NCBI GenBank assembly: GCA_947168485.1
Contig: CAMVLZ010000007.1
Coordinates: forward strand, 1 to 54,058
DNA length: 54,058 bases
Direction: 5' to 3'
DNA from: an uncultured Bacillota bacterium
GTDB taxonomy: Bacteria > Bacillota_I > Bacilli_A > RF39 > UBA660
The notes under the pieces were generated by a model. It was not told the DNA's origin and did not search any database. It was given only the letters and a program-made list of their open reading frames with translations. Positions 7,075 to 15,563 of the stretch are shown here, piece after piece. The first letter of the stretch is position 1, and every line of letters begins with the position of its first letter. The translations under genes and the position numbers were made by a program.

Positions 7075-9369
7075 CTAAAATATTTTTTTGTATAATTCTT
7101 GATAATTCTTAATAGGAATAAACTTAATATTTTCTCTTATTTCTTTAGGAATATCATCTAAGTCTTTTTCATTATCTTTAGGAATAAAAATACGTTTAAC
7201 TCCTGCTCTTTGAGCACCTATTACTTTTTCTTTTAGACCACCGATGGCTAGAACTCTACCACGTAAAGTTATTTCTCCAGTCATCGCAATATCATTAGAT
7301 ACAGATTTATCTTTTAATAGTGAGATAATTGCTGTAGTAATAGTAATACCAGCAGATGGTCCATCTTTATTAACTGCTCCCTCAGGAACATGAATATGGA
7401 TATCATTCTCTGTTAATAATTTAGTATCTATTCCAAACTTTTTAGCATTTGACTTAATATAAGAAAATGCTATTTGACAAGATTCTTGCATTACTTCTCC
7501 TAAAGAACCAGTTAAAATTAATTCACCTTTTCCTTTGAAGAATGTTACTTCTATTGGTAGAACATCTCCTCCAAAAATAGTATATGCAAGTCCATTTACT
7601 ACTCCTGCTTCACCTCGAGTAGCTTTTTCTTGATATGAATATTTTGGCTTACCAAGAAATTCTTCTATATCTTTTTTCTCAATCGAAAAGAAATTTTCTT
7701 CATTATTTAATAATAATTTTTTAACTATTTTTCTAAGTAGTGTCGCTATTGTTCTTTGTAATTCACGAACACCAGCTTCTTTAGTATAATTTCTAATAAT
7801 GTACATAATTGCTTCATCAGATACTGTTACTTGAAGCGCAGTAAGTCCATGTTCATCTAAAGCAATTGGTAATAGATGAGTTTTAGCTATATCTAATTTT
7901 TCATATTCAGTATAACTAGATACTTCTATTACTTCTAAACGATCACGTAATTCATATGGAATTTGTTCAATGTAGTTAGCTGTCGCTATAAACATAACTT
8001 GTGATAAATCAAATTCTTCTTCGATGTAATGATCAGAAAACTTAGAATTTTGTTCAGGATCTAAAACTTCTAATAAAGCAGAAGCAGGATCTCCTTTAAT
8101 ATCTTTAGTCATCTTATCTATTTCATCTATTATGAATACTGGATTTGTAGTACCAGCTCTTCTAATACCTTGAATGATACGTCCAGGATTTGCTCCTATA
8201 TAAGTACGTCTATGTCCAATTATTTCTGCTTCATCGTTTATTCCACCAACTGATATTTTAGTACAACTTCTACCAAGAGCCCTTGCTATCGCAAAAGCTA
8301 AAGATGTCTTACCAACACCAGGTGGTCCAACTAAACATAGTATTGGACTACGTAGATTATTAGTATTTTGTTTAACAGCTAAGTATTCTAAAATTCTCTC
8401 TTTAACTTCATTTAACGCATAGTGTGAAGAATCTAGATCTTCTTTTACATTTCTTAGGTTACTTTCATCTTTCGTATATTTTTGCCAAGGTAGGTTTATT
8501 AACCAATCTAGATATTCTCTTATGATACTTAGTTCTGGTGAAGCTGATGGTGTAGCTTCATAACGTTTTAATTCTCTATTAATTCTATCTTTAATCTTTT
8601 TATTACATTTAAGTTTAGAAACTTTATTTTTTAGATTTACTAATTCATCATCTTTAGAAGAAACATCTCCTAACTCTTTTTCCATTGCTTTGATACGTTC
8701 TCTTAAAAAGAATTCTTTTTGTTGATCAGATAATTCTTTTTCTACTTCTTGTTCTAATTTTCTTTGTAAATCTATTAATTTTAAGTCTTGTGACATATCT
8801 TCTATTAATAATTCACATCTTTTTATAGGATTTAATTCTTCGATATATTTTTTCTTTTTATCATAACTTACTTCTATATATGAAGCTACTAAATCACATA
8901 AATCTGACAAAGTATCAACTTTATCTACTTGAGATACTATAGCATTACCCATATATGGAACTTTATCAACATATTTATCAATAAATTTTAATAAGACATT
9001 AAAATAATTTTCTTCTTCTTCAGAAAAAGTATTTTCTATTATTTTATAATTTGCTTCAAAGAAATGATTGGCTTCTTCATAGTTAGAAATTTCTACTCTA
9101 TGTAGACCTTCTACTACTACTCTTGTTCTTCCATTAGGAACATTTAATTTCATTTTTAAGCGCGCTAAAATACCTATCTTTGGTAATTGAGTAATATTAA
9201 ACTCTTCTCCATCATCGATAGGATTAACTAATAACATATTTTCATCAACTTGATCGATTATATCGATTACTTCACGGTCATAAATATTATCGTATTCTAC
9301 TCTAAGTTCTGTATTTGGAAATAGTACCATATCATTTAGAATCAAAACTTTTAATTTTTCGTCTTTCAA
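7075..9369 (-). CDS. lon: ATP-dependent Lon protease
   Basis: Complete Lon: N-terminal substrate-recognition domain (~1-200), coiled coil (~205-260), AAA+ module with Walker A GPPGVGKT (~348-355) and Walker B FIIDEIDKM, and a C-terminal serine protease domain with the Ser-Lys dyad in DGPSAGIT and GGLKEKVIGA. It degrades misfolded and regulatory proteins in the cytosol. A longer GTG start at 9375 sits only 3 bases after GGAGG; the TTG at 9369 has a 9-base spacing and gives a normal N-terminus (MKDEKLKVLIL), so I chose it. A possible promoter (TTGAAA with TATAGT, spacing loose) lies in 9385-9425. No convincing CtsR or CIRCE operator was seen. Confidence 0.95.
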   Translation of the reverse strand: MKDEKLKVLILNDMVLFPNTELRVEYDNIYDREVIDIIDQVDENMLLVNPIDDGEEFNITQLPKIGILARLKMKLNVPNGRTRVVVEGLHRVEISNYEEANHFFEANYKIIENTFSEEEENYFNVLLKFIDKYVDKVPYMGNAIVSQVDKVDTLSDLCDLVASYIEVSYDKKKKYIEELNPIKRCELLIEDMSQDLKLIDLQRKLEQEVEKELSDQQKEFFLRERIKAMEKELGDVSSKDDELVNLKNKVSKLKCNKKIKDRINRELKRYEATPSASPELSIIREYLDWLINLPWQKYTKDESNLRNVKEDLDSSHYALNEVKERILEYLAVKQNTNNLRSPILCLVGPPGVGKTSLAFAIARALGRSCTKISVGGINDEAEIIGHRRTYIGANPGRIIQGIRRAGTTNPVFIIDEIDKMTKDIKGDPASALLEVLDPEQNSKFSDHYIEEEFDLSQVMFIATANYIEQIPYELRDRLEVIEVSSYTEYEKLDIAKTHLLPIALDEHGLTALQVTVSDEAIMYIIRNYTKEAGVRELQRTIATLLRKIVKKLLLNNEENFFSIEKKDIEEFLGKPKYSYQEKATRGEAGVVNGLAYTIFGGDVLPIEVTFFKGKGELILTGSLGEVMQESCQIAFSYIKSNAKKFGIDTKLLTENDIHIHVPEGAVNKDGPSAGITITTAIISLLKDKSVSNDIAMTGEITLRGRVLAIGGLKEKVIGAQRAGVKRIFIPKDNEKDLDDIPKEIRENIKFIPIKNYQELYKKIF

Positions 9370-9441
9370 CGGCACTCACCTCCAAATTTTTGATATGCTT
9401 ACTATACTAACATAATTTAAAATATTTTCAACACTAAAAGT

Positions 9442-9473
9442 AAAAAAATAGATAAATTTCTTTATCTATTTTT
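9442..9473 (-). terminator. Intrinsic terminator of the yhhQ-DHH unit
   Basis: AAAAATAGATAAA / TTTATCTATTTTT inverted repeat with a 4-base loop, overlapping the last codons and stop (9462) of the DHH gene, then a T-run on the minus strand. Confidence 0.8.
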
Positions 9474-10397
9474 ATCAATCAAATATTTAATCAAATCTTG
9501 TTTTTGATCACTTGTAATAGGAGAAGCTGCTGCTTTATCATGTCCTCCTCCACCTAAAGATTCAGCTATCTTTCTAATGTTTACTTCTTTCAACGCTCTA
9601 AAAGATATTTGATTATTATCAAGTGCTATCATACCAACCGCATCTAACTCTTTTGAGTTATTATTAATCAAATAATCAGATACTTCATTGCGGGCATCAT
9701 AATCTATAAAGATGAATCCTATCTTAAGGTTAGATATTTCTTTTATATACATATCTTTTATAAATAATAGTACTTTTTCTTTTAATTCTTTTTTTCTATT
9801 ATTTATTATTGAATAATCATCTTCATCTAGATTAAATTCTTCATTTGATTTAATCTTTTCTAACACTCTTTCAGTATACTTTTCTGGACCTAATGCCATA
9901 AATAGAATAGCTAAATCATGTGATGATTGATCATTATACTTTTTAAATTCATAATTATCTTCTCTTCTTGTCATTTCAGTAAATCTATCTAAACATTTAT
10001 TTTTAGTTAAATAATTATTTTTACTTAAATAATCATAGAATACTGTAGTAGCACATGTTTTAATATTATCTTTTTCTACTATTATATTAGAAAAATCATA
10101 TTTATTTAGTCCTTCTTCTATAGCAGATTCATGATGATCACAAATAATAATTTTATCTTTTAATTTATTATCTTGAGCTATCTTTGTAAGTGTTGGTTCT
10201 TGTAGAGATAAGTCTGTTATAAATATTTTGTCATATTCATATAACTTATTATCTTTTAGATAGTTCTCTACTTCTTCTTGTAGTTCATTTCTATTACGAC
10301 ATAAAACATATTGTACTTCATCAAATGATAATTTAGCTAATACTAAATTACCTAACCCATCAATATCACTTTTATGTGTAAATAATAATACTTTCAT
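9462..10397 (-). CDS. DHH-family phosphoesterase (NrnA/oligoribonuclease-like)
   Basis: 311 residues. Metal-binding DHH motifs are seen: HKSDIDGLGN near the start, FITDLSL, and CDHHES at ~86-91; the C-terminal DHHA1 domain ends with SLGGGGHDKAAAS. Such proteins hydrolyse short RNAs or cyclic-dinucleotide-derived pApA/pGpG with Mn2+. The gene is 8 bases after the YhhQ-type transporter and ends in a terminator. The substrate is not evident from sequence. Confidence 0.85.
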   Translation of the reverse strand: MKVLLFTHKSDIDGLGNLVLAKLSFDEVQYVLCRNRNELQEEVENYLKDNKLYEYDKIFITDLSLQEPTLTKIAQDNKLKDKIIICDHHESAIEEGLNKYDFSNIIVEKDNIKTCATTVFYDYLSKNNYLTKNKCLDRFTEMTRREDNYEFKKYNDQSSHDLAILFMALGPEKYTERVLEKIKSNEEFNLDEDDYSIINNRKKELKEKVLLFIKDMYIKEISNLKIGFIFIDYDARNEVSDYLINNNSKELDAVGMIALDNNQISFRALKEVNIRKIAESLGGGGHDKAAASPITSDQKQDLIKYLIDKNR

Positions 10398-10405
10398 AAT
10401 ACCTC

Positions 10406-11065
10406 CTATTTTAATTTCTTTGATATATAAAGAAATGGTGTATCACATAAAGCTATAATTACTTCAAATAATGTTGTGGTTGTTGCGATTGAGAATATTG
10501 TTCCTAAACTGAATATTCCTACAAAAGCAAAGAAATTAAAGAAATAGTTTTCTGTACAATTACATATTATTGTTGAAAAGTTATTTCTAAACCATAACTT
10601 CTTTGGAAATTTTTCTTTTAACTTATTGTAAATATAAATATCTAACATATTAGCTATAAAGAACATTACCATACTAGCTATAGATGTTCTTATATTAATT
10701 GAGAATAATGTTTTCATAGATTCTTGAACTATATCTTCACTACTTGGTATAAATACTAATGATAATTGAGTTATTATTAAGAAAGATATTTGTGCAAATA
10801 TAGATAAATATACTGCTTTTTTAGCTATATCTTTTCCATATTTTTCTGAGATAATATCTGTTGCGAGAAAAGTAGATGCGAAAGCTACTTGTCCAAGGCT
10901 TGTTGTAAAAGACATAATATCAATCATTTTACATACTGTTAGATTAGCTATTATTGTAGCGATTGATACCCAAACAATTAATCCTTCTTTTTTAAAAAAC
11001 TTATCAATTAATACTACTAATGTGAATATTACTAATATGTTATTGAAACCTAATAATATATTCAT
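10406..11065 (-). CDS. YhhQ/VUT-family queuosine-precursor transporter
   Basis: 219 residues with about six membrane segments and the family hallmark around FLATDIISEKYGKDIAKKAV. YhhQ proteins import preQ0/preQ1 or queuine used for the modified wobble base queuosine in tRNA. The call is strengthened by a preQ1-riboswitch-like leader directly upstream (11078-11115). It is cotranscribed with the DHH gene 8 bases downstream. Confidence 0.85.
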   Translation of the reverse strand: MNILLGFNNILVIFTLVVLIDKFFKKEGLIVWVSIATIIANLTVCKMIDIMSFTTSLGQVAFASTFLATDIISEKYGKDIAKKAVYLSIFAQISFLIITQLSLVFIPSSEDIVQESMKTLFSINIRTSIASMVMFFIANMLDIYIYNKLKEKFPKKLWFRNNFSTIICNCTENYFFNFFAFVGIFSLGTIFSIATTTTLFEVIIALCDTPFLYISKKLK

Positions 11066-11077
11066 AAATTTTCTCCT

Positions 11078-11115
11078 TTCCTTTTTTATACTAGGATGAG
11101 TAGGTTAACTAGTAC
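11078..11115 (-). promoter_or_regulatory. Candidate class-I preQ1 riboswitch in the yhhQ leader
   Basis: The minus-strand leader forms a stem TACTAG (11114-11109) / CTAGTA (11094-11089) around a 14-base C/U/A loop containing CCTAC and CATC, followed by an A-rich tail (ATAAAAAAG) that runs into the GGAAAGGAG ribosome site. Size, a short stem with a CUAC-containing loop, and an A6 tail overlapping the Shine-Dalgarno match the layout of translational preQ1-I riboswitches. The downstream gene is a queuosine-precursor transporter. The loop-tail pseudoknot would pair loop CC with tail GG; it is short, so the call is not certain. Confidence 0.5.
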
Positions 11116-11121
11116 TAGGTA

Positions 11122-11127
11122 ATTATA
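11122..11127 (-). promoter_or_regulatory. -10 element of the yhhQ promoter
   Basis: TATAAT preceded by TGT (extended -10), with a T-rich -35 region made of the tig terminator tail. The start would fall near 11115, exactly at the beginning of the proposed riboswitch. Confidence 0.6.
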
Positions 11128-11148
11128 ACAAATAATTAATAATAAAAA

Positions 11149-11166
11149 AAGGCATAATTATGCCTT
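11149..11166 (-). terminator. Intrinsic terminator of tig
   Basis: Perfect palindrome AAGGCATAATTATGCCTT followed by a seven-T run on the minus strand; it includes the tig stop codon at 11158-11160. Confidence 0.85.
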
Positions 11167-12471
11167 ATTTAATTCTTTTAATTTTTCAATTGTCTTATTC
11201 ATTTCAACATCATATTTGAAGCCTTCTATTCCACCCATTTGTTTTAATATTTCTTCTTTAGGTGCTTGATATCTATCAGCTACTTTTTGTGCTTCTTCTT
11301 CAGCTTCTTTATCAGTTGCTTCAATCTTTTCTAAAGATCTGATTTCTTCTAACATCAATCTATATAAAACATTTTTATATGCTTCTGTATCTAATTGAGC
11401 ATTTAAATCAGCCTCAGTTTGACCAGTAAATTGGAAATACATATCTAACGTTAATCCTTGATGAGACATTTCATGTTCCATTCTATGTTTTAAGTTTTCA
11501 ACTTCTTCATTAACCATCTCTTCTGGAATATCTACTTCAACGTTCTTAGATACTTCTTCTAATAATTTATCTAAGTAAGCATTTTCAGCTTCATATTTTT
11601 TATGATCTTCAATATTTTTCTTGATACTTGCACGTAACTCTTTTTCATTAGTTACATCTTTCATACCTAAATCTTCAAAGAAATCTTCATCTAATTCACG
11701 TTCAACTTTTGTTTTAACTTCATTTACTTTTACTTTGAATACTACTTTAGCTCCAGCTAAATCTTTAGCAGCATAATCTTTTGGGAATGTTAAATCTATA
11801 TCTTTTTCATCTCCAGCTTTCATACCAACTACACCATCTTCAAATCCTGGTATAAATGTATTTGAACCGATTTCTAAAGAATAGTTTTCACCTTTTCCAC
11901 CATCAAATGCTACTCCATCTTTAAATCCTTCAAAGTCAATAATAGCAATATCTCCTTTTTCTACTTTTCCATCTTTAGTAGCCATTTCAGCATAATGTTC
12001 TAAGATATGAGATATTTCATGATCTATTTCTTCTTTAGTAACTTCTACTTTTTCTTCTTCAACTTTTAATCCAGAATATTTTTTAATCTTTATTTCTGGT
12101 TTAGTAATAATAGTAAATTTAAATACTACTCCTTTTTCATCAATAGTCTTTAAATCTACTTGAGGTTGAACTACTGGTACTAATTTAGATTCAGTTAAAG
12201 CTTTTAAATATGCTCCTTGAAGTACTTCATCAGCAGCATCTAAAAATAGAGATTCTTTTCCAAATTTCTTTTCATAAACACTTCTTGGTACTTTACCTTT
12301 TCTAAATCCATCCATTGATAAATTCTTTTGTTTTTTCTTAAAAGTTTCATCAATAGCGTTCTTCCAATCATCACCGTCAATTTTAATTTCTACTTCATGT
12401 AAATAGTCTTTAGTCGACTTCTTTGTTTCTTTTTTTGTAGTTTTAGTTTCTTTTTCTTCTTTTTTTGCCAT
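11158..12471 (-). CDS. tig: Trigger factor (ribosome-bound chaperone)
   Basis: 437 residues. A Lys/Thr-rich 20-residue leader precedes the ribosome-binding domain with its signature (MDGFRKGKVPRSVYEKKFG, about 52-70). The PPIase FKBP-like domain (~155-245) has GDIAIIDFEGFKDGVAFDGG and FIPGFEDGVVGMKAG. A long helical C-terminal chaperone domain follows. Trigger factor binds nascent chains at the ribosome exit and has prolyl isomerase activity. It is divergent from trpS with its own promoter and terminator. The charged N-terminal extension before the usual start is mildly unusual. Confidence 0.95.
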   Translation of the reverse strand: MAKKEEKETKTTKKETKKSTKDYLHEVEIKIDGDDWKNAIDETFKKKQKNLSMDGFRKGKVPRSVYEKKFGKESLFLDAADEVLQGAYLKALTESKLVPVVQPQVDLKTIDEKGVVFKFTIITKPEIKIKKYSGLKVEEEKVEVTKEEIDHEISHILEHYAEMATKDGKVEKGDIAIIDFEGFKDGVAFDGGKGENYSLEIGSNTFIPGFEDGVVGMKAGDEKDIDLTFPKDYAAKDLAGAKVVFKVKVNEVKTKVERELDEDFFEDLGMKDVTNEKELRASIKKNIEDHKKYEAENAYLDKLLEEVSKNVEVDIPEEMVNEEVENLKHRMEHEMSHQGLTLDMYFQFTGQTEADLNAQLDTEAYKNVLYRLMLEEIRSLEKIEATDKEAEEEAQKVADRYQAPKEEILKQMGGIEGFKYDVEMNKTIEKLKELNKA

Positions 12472-12493
12472 TATTATCCCTCCAACGCTTAAT

Positions 12494-12522
12494 ATTATAA
12501 CGTATTATTTACTTTTTAACAA
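12494..12522 (-). promoter_or_regulatory. Sigma-A-type promoter of tig
   Basis: TTGTTA (12517-12522), 17-base spacer and TATAAT (12494-12499) on the minus strand, 23 bases before the ATG with a TTGGAGGG ribosome site. Confidence 0.75.
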
Positions 12523-12542
12523 TAATATTTATAATATTATTA

Positions 12543-12571
12543 TTGTAAATTTATTAATAATTAGATAAAAT
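12543..12571 (+). promoter_or_regulatory. Sigma-A-type promoter of trpS
   Basis: TTGTAA (12543-12548), 17-base spacer and TAAAAT (12566-12571). The transcript leader before the ATG at 12605 would be only about 27 bases, too short for a T-box. Confidence 0.65.
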
Positions 12572-12604
12572 TATATTTATAAATTATTTATTGGAGGAAT
12601 TATT

Positions 12605-13609
12605 ATGAAGAAAACAATTTTAACTGGAATACGTCCAACTGGTAACTTACATTTAGGACATTATTTTGGAGCTGGTCAAAATTGGGTTAAACTTCAAGAT
12701 GATTATGAATTTTATTTAGAAATAGCAGATGTTCAAGGATTAACTGATAATTTTAATAATCCTGAAAAAGTAAGAACTAATGTTTATGAAATAGTAAAAG
12801 ATCTTTTAGCAATTGGTATTGATCCTAAGAAGGTTCATGTATTTATTCAATCTAGAATACCTGAAATTGCTGAATTAACTGTATTCTATTCTAATTTAGT
12901 AACTGTTGCGAGATTACAAAGAAACCCTACTGTTAAGAGTGAAATGTTACAAAAGAAAGAATTATTTGGTAATGAAGGAGAATCTATTACATATGGTTTC
13001 TTAGGTTATCCTGTATCTCAAGCTGCTGATATAACTTGTTTTGATGGAGAATTAGTACCTGTTGGTGAAGATCAAGCTCCACTTATCGAGCAATGTAGAG
13101 AAATAGTTAGAAAGTTTAATTCTATCTATGGTGAAGTATTAAAAGAACCTGAAGGTTTATATACTGAAACTCGTAGAGTTAAAGGACTTGATGGTAATGA
13201 AAAGATGGGTAAAAGTTTAGGTAATGCTGTTTACTTAGTTGATGATCCTGATACTATAAGTAAAAAAATTATGGGAGCTGTTACTGATACTAAGAAAATT
13301 AGAAAAGATGATCCTGCTGATCCTGAAGTATGTATGGTTTATTATTATCATAAATTAGTTAATAATGAAGAAAATAATAAGACAATATGTTCTGAATGTA
13401 AAAAAGGAGCACGTGGATGTGTTCAATGTAAGAAAGAATTAATTCAAGCTATGAATGATTTCTTAAAACCTATTCAAGATAGAAGAAAACATTATGAAGA
13501 TAATCCTGATGAAGTTACAGCTATCTTAGAAGAAGGACATATTGCTGCTAAAGAAAAAGCTCGTGAAGTTATGAAGAATGTTAAAAAAGCTATGAAGATT
13601 GATTATTAA
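12605..13609 (+). CDS. trpS: Tryptophanyl-tRNA synthetase
   Basis: 334 residues, normal for the enzyme. Class I signatures are present: the HIGH-type motif GNLHLGHYFGA near the N-terminus and the KMSKS-type loop KMGKSLGNA at ~199-207. It charges tRNA-Trp with tryptophan in the cytosol. A small insertion with three Cys (CSECKKGARGC, then CKKE) near residue 260-275 may bind metal, as in some synthetases. GGAGG lies 7 bases before the ATG. It is monocistronic and one of only two plus-strand genes here. Confidence 0.96.
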   Translation: MKKTILTGIRPTGNLHLGHYFGAGQNWVKLQDDYEFYLEIADVQGLTDNFNNPEKVRTNVYEIVKDLLAIGIDPKKVHVFIQSRIPEIAELTVFYSNLVTVARLQRNPTVKSEMLQKKELFGNEGESITYGFLGYPVSQAADITCFDGELVPVGEDQAPLIEQCREIVRKFNSIYGEVLKEPEGLYTETRRVKGLDGNEKMGKSLGNAVYLVDDPDTISKKIMGAVTDTKKIRKDDPADPEVCMVYYYHKLVNNEENNKTICSECKKGARGCVQCKKELIQAMNDFLKPIQDRRKHYEDNPDEVTAILEEGHIAAKEKAREVMKNVKKAMKIDY

Positions 13610-13623
13610 TCTCATAGCTTTTT
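13584..13623. terminator. Bidirectional terminator between trpS and the transglutaminase gene
   Basis: AAAAAGCTATGA (13584-13595) pairs with TCATAGCTTTTT (13612-13623) around a 16-base loop that contains the trpS stop; T-runs on both strands serve the two converging genes. Confidence 0.75.
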
Positions 13624-14896
13624 ATTTTCTATTAATTATGTTTAATTGTTCTTTTTCAAATTCTCTATCATAAAACATAGTTTTATCTTCTACAAAGCCT
13701 ACATATCCATTAAAGTTTTCTACTTTTCTAATTAATCTTTCTTGTTTTAATAATTTATTCGCAATAGTTTTTTCTTCAATAGTAGTATTTGGTTTGATTA
13801 GATTAGATTCTGAATATATACGATAACTCTTATATGAATTATCTTGTTCATTTAATTCACAATATATATAAGAATTATCTTTATCTTCATCTTTTAGGAT
13901 ACAAAAACTTGTATTATTATCTCTATAATATATTTTATATTTAGGTAGAGTTATATCACTTTCATTACTACTTGGAAGATTTACATTAAATGTATTTTCT
14001 TTAGACATTCCTTCTTGATAGTAATTTACAAATAATCTATTATTTATTTTATATAAACAAATATTCTTATCATTTATTTGTTCCATAGCATATTCTACTT
14101 TATTATTAAATAAAGATTCTACTTGTATTGGTGATTGATGAGAATTCTTTTTTACTATTCTTTGATATGATTCTCTTAATACTTCTTCTGGAATTGTTGT
14201 TATTGGAAAAGCTTTTTCATCTTTTTCATCAAATATATTATGATGTTTGTTACTATAGAAGTCTTGATCATTAGCAAAATATTTAAAATGACATTTTCCA
14301 TCTTTTGCTGCTTTTTTAGCATTAATATCCCAAGTTAGATCTACAGCGACATACTTATCATCTAATTTTAATACATTCCATCCATGATGATGTTTTTGAT
14401 TTTGATATTCACAAGGTATTCCTAGTCTATCCATCATCTCTTTATATAGTAAAGCAAAGCCTGCACAAACACCTCTTCTTGTTTTTAATACTCTTAGTGT
14501 TCTATCATACTCATCTGTTGCATTTTGATTATTATAAGTTAAATTTTCTACTAATGCTTTATATACAAACATTGCTTTTTCTAATTGAGACCATGAAGGG
14601 TCTATTTTTCTTTCTAATGATTCAAATGTTTTTATAATAGCTGATAATTCTCTTGGTCTATAAAAAGTTCTTTGTCTATACTCATCATCATTATATTTAT
14701 CTTTATGAACATAATCTAGTCCACCCATAATACTTATAGTAATATTACTATCAAATCTTTTGAATACTTCACTATTTTGACCTTTAGTATTTTTTATTTC
14801 TACAATAATATCTTCATTTTTAGCTAGAGCATTTAATTTAATAACATCAGTTAGAGTAATAACATTATTATCTACTCTTATTATTCTTTTACTCAT
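13622..14896 (-). CDS. Transglutaminase-like cysteine protease family protein
   Basis: About 424 residues. The transglutaminase core (~100-215) shows the catalytic triad: Cys in TRRGVCAGFALLYKEMMDRL, His in HHHGWNVL and Asp in AVDLTWD. No signal peptide or membrane segment is seen, so it is probably cytosolic. The C-terminal ~200 residues have no recognised domain. The ATG at 14896 is preferred over the GTG at 14905 because AGGTGA lies 5 bases before it. It overlaps the LRR-like gene, indicating translational coupling. The substrate is unknown. Confidence 0.75.
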   Translation of the reverse strand: MSKRIIRVDNNVITLTDVIKLNALAKNEDIIVEIKNTKGQNSEVFKRFDSNITISIMGGLDYVHKDKYNDDEYRQRTFYRPRELSAIIKTFESLERKIDPSWSQLEKAMFVYKALVENLTYNNQNATDEYDRTLRVLKTRRGVCAGFALLYKEMMDRLGIPCEYQNQKHHHGWNVLKLDDKYVAVDLTWDINAKKAAKDGKCHFKYFANDQDFYSNKHHNIFDEKDEKAFPITTIPEEVLRESYQRIVKKNSHQSPIQVESLFNNKVEYAMEQINDKNICLYKINNRLFVNYYQEGMSKENTFNVNLPSSNESDITLPKYKIYYRDNNTSFCILKDEDKDNSYIYCELNEQDNSYKSYRIYSESNLIKPNTTIEEKTIANKLLKQERLIRKVENFNGYVGFVEDKTMFYDREFEKEQLNIINRK

Positions 14897-15506
14897 CGTT
14901 TTCACCTAACTTAGTATATACAAATTCACTATCTTCATCCATAACAGTTACTCTGTATCCTAAATTTTCATATATAGATGGATTTTCTTCATATTGAAAA
15001 GTAGAAATAATTAATTCTTTAATTGGTAATCCTTTTAGTACTTCAGGATTATCTATTTCACAGTGTTCTAGATTAAGTTTATTACAACTTATTTTTAATG
15101 GTTCAGAAATAGTTTCTGTTGATATATTTACTACGTTATATTCTTTATTTTCTATAAATGATAATTCAAAGTCATAGCAATTACTTATATAAATATTTTC
15201 AGTATTAATAGATTTTATATTATCTAAATCAGAATCAAATTCACATGATATGAATGATAAATTTTTTAATTCAAATGATTTTATTATTTCTATAGAATTA
15301 TAATCTATAGTACAAAATTCTATACTTAGATTCTTTAAATTAGGAAAATATTTTAAGTCATTAAAATCTACTTCTTGATAATCATTATTAAAATCTCTTC
15401 CTGATATTTCTAATGAATCAATATCTTCTAATTTATCTTCACTAATTTCATTTAGATCATCTATTATTTCTAATTTTTCTAATATACTTACTGTTTTTAC
15501 TTCCAT
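14889..15506 (-). CDS. Leucine-rich-repeat-like protein
   Basis: 205 residues with irregular leucine-rich repeats of about 22-25 residues (FPNLKNLSIEFCTID, FELKNLSFISCEFD, then CNKLNLEHCEID, LPIKELIIS). There is no signal peptide. Overlap of its end with the transglutaminase-like gene suggests that the two work together, with the LRR part perhaps supplying recognition; that is inference. Repeats are degenerate, so the LRR call is moderate. Confidence 0.6.
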   Translation of the reverse strand: MEVKTVSILEKLEIIDDLNEISEDKLEDIDSLEISGRDFNNDYQEVDFNDLKYFPNLKNLSIEFCTIDYNSIEIIKSFELKNLSFISCEFDSDLDNIKSINTENIYISNCYDFELSFIENKEYNVVNISTETISEPLKISCNKLNLEHCEIDNPEVLKGLPIKELIISTFQYEENPSIYENLGYRVTVMDEDSEFVYTKLGENDE

Positions 15507-15524
15507 AGTAGACCTCCTACTATC

Positions 15525-15530
15525 ATTATA
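15525..15530 (-). promoter_or_regulatory. -10 element of the LRR/transglutaminase operon
   Basis: TATAAT with a TGT extension 19 bases before the ATG at 15506 and directly after the rmuC terminator; no good -35. Confidence 0.5.
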
Positions 15531-15540
15531 ACATATAATT

Positions 15541-15563
15541 AAAAAGAACTTAATTAAGTTCTT
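15541..15563 (-). terminator. Intrinsic terminator of rmuC
   Basis: AAAGAACTT AATT AAGTTCTTT hairpin overlapping the rmuC stop (15550), with T-run on the minus strand. Confidence 0.8.

Noticed and set aside
9370-9461. CtsR or CIRCE heat-shock operator before lon
   Set aside because: No GGTCAAA direct repeat or TTAGCACTC/GAGTGCTAA inverted repeat is present.
12500-12560. AT palindrome between tig and trpS as an operator
   Set aside because: The AATAATATT-like symmetry is expected in so AT-rich a spacer and the two divergent promoters already explain the region.
12572-12604. Possible T-box leader before trpS
   Set aside because: The promoter leaves only about 27-33 leader bases, without specifier loop, T-box sequence or terminator.
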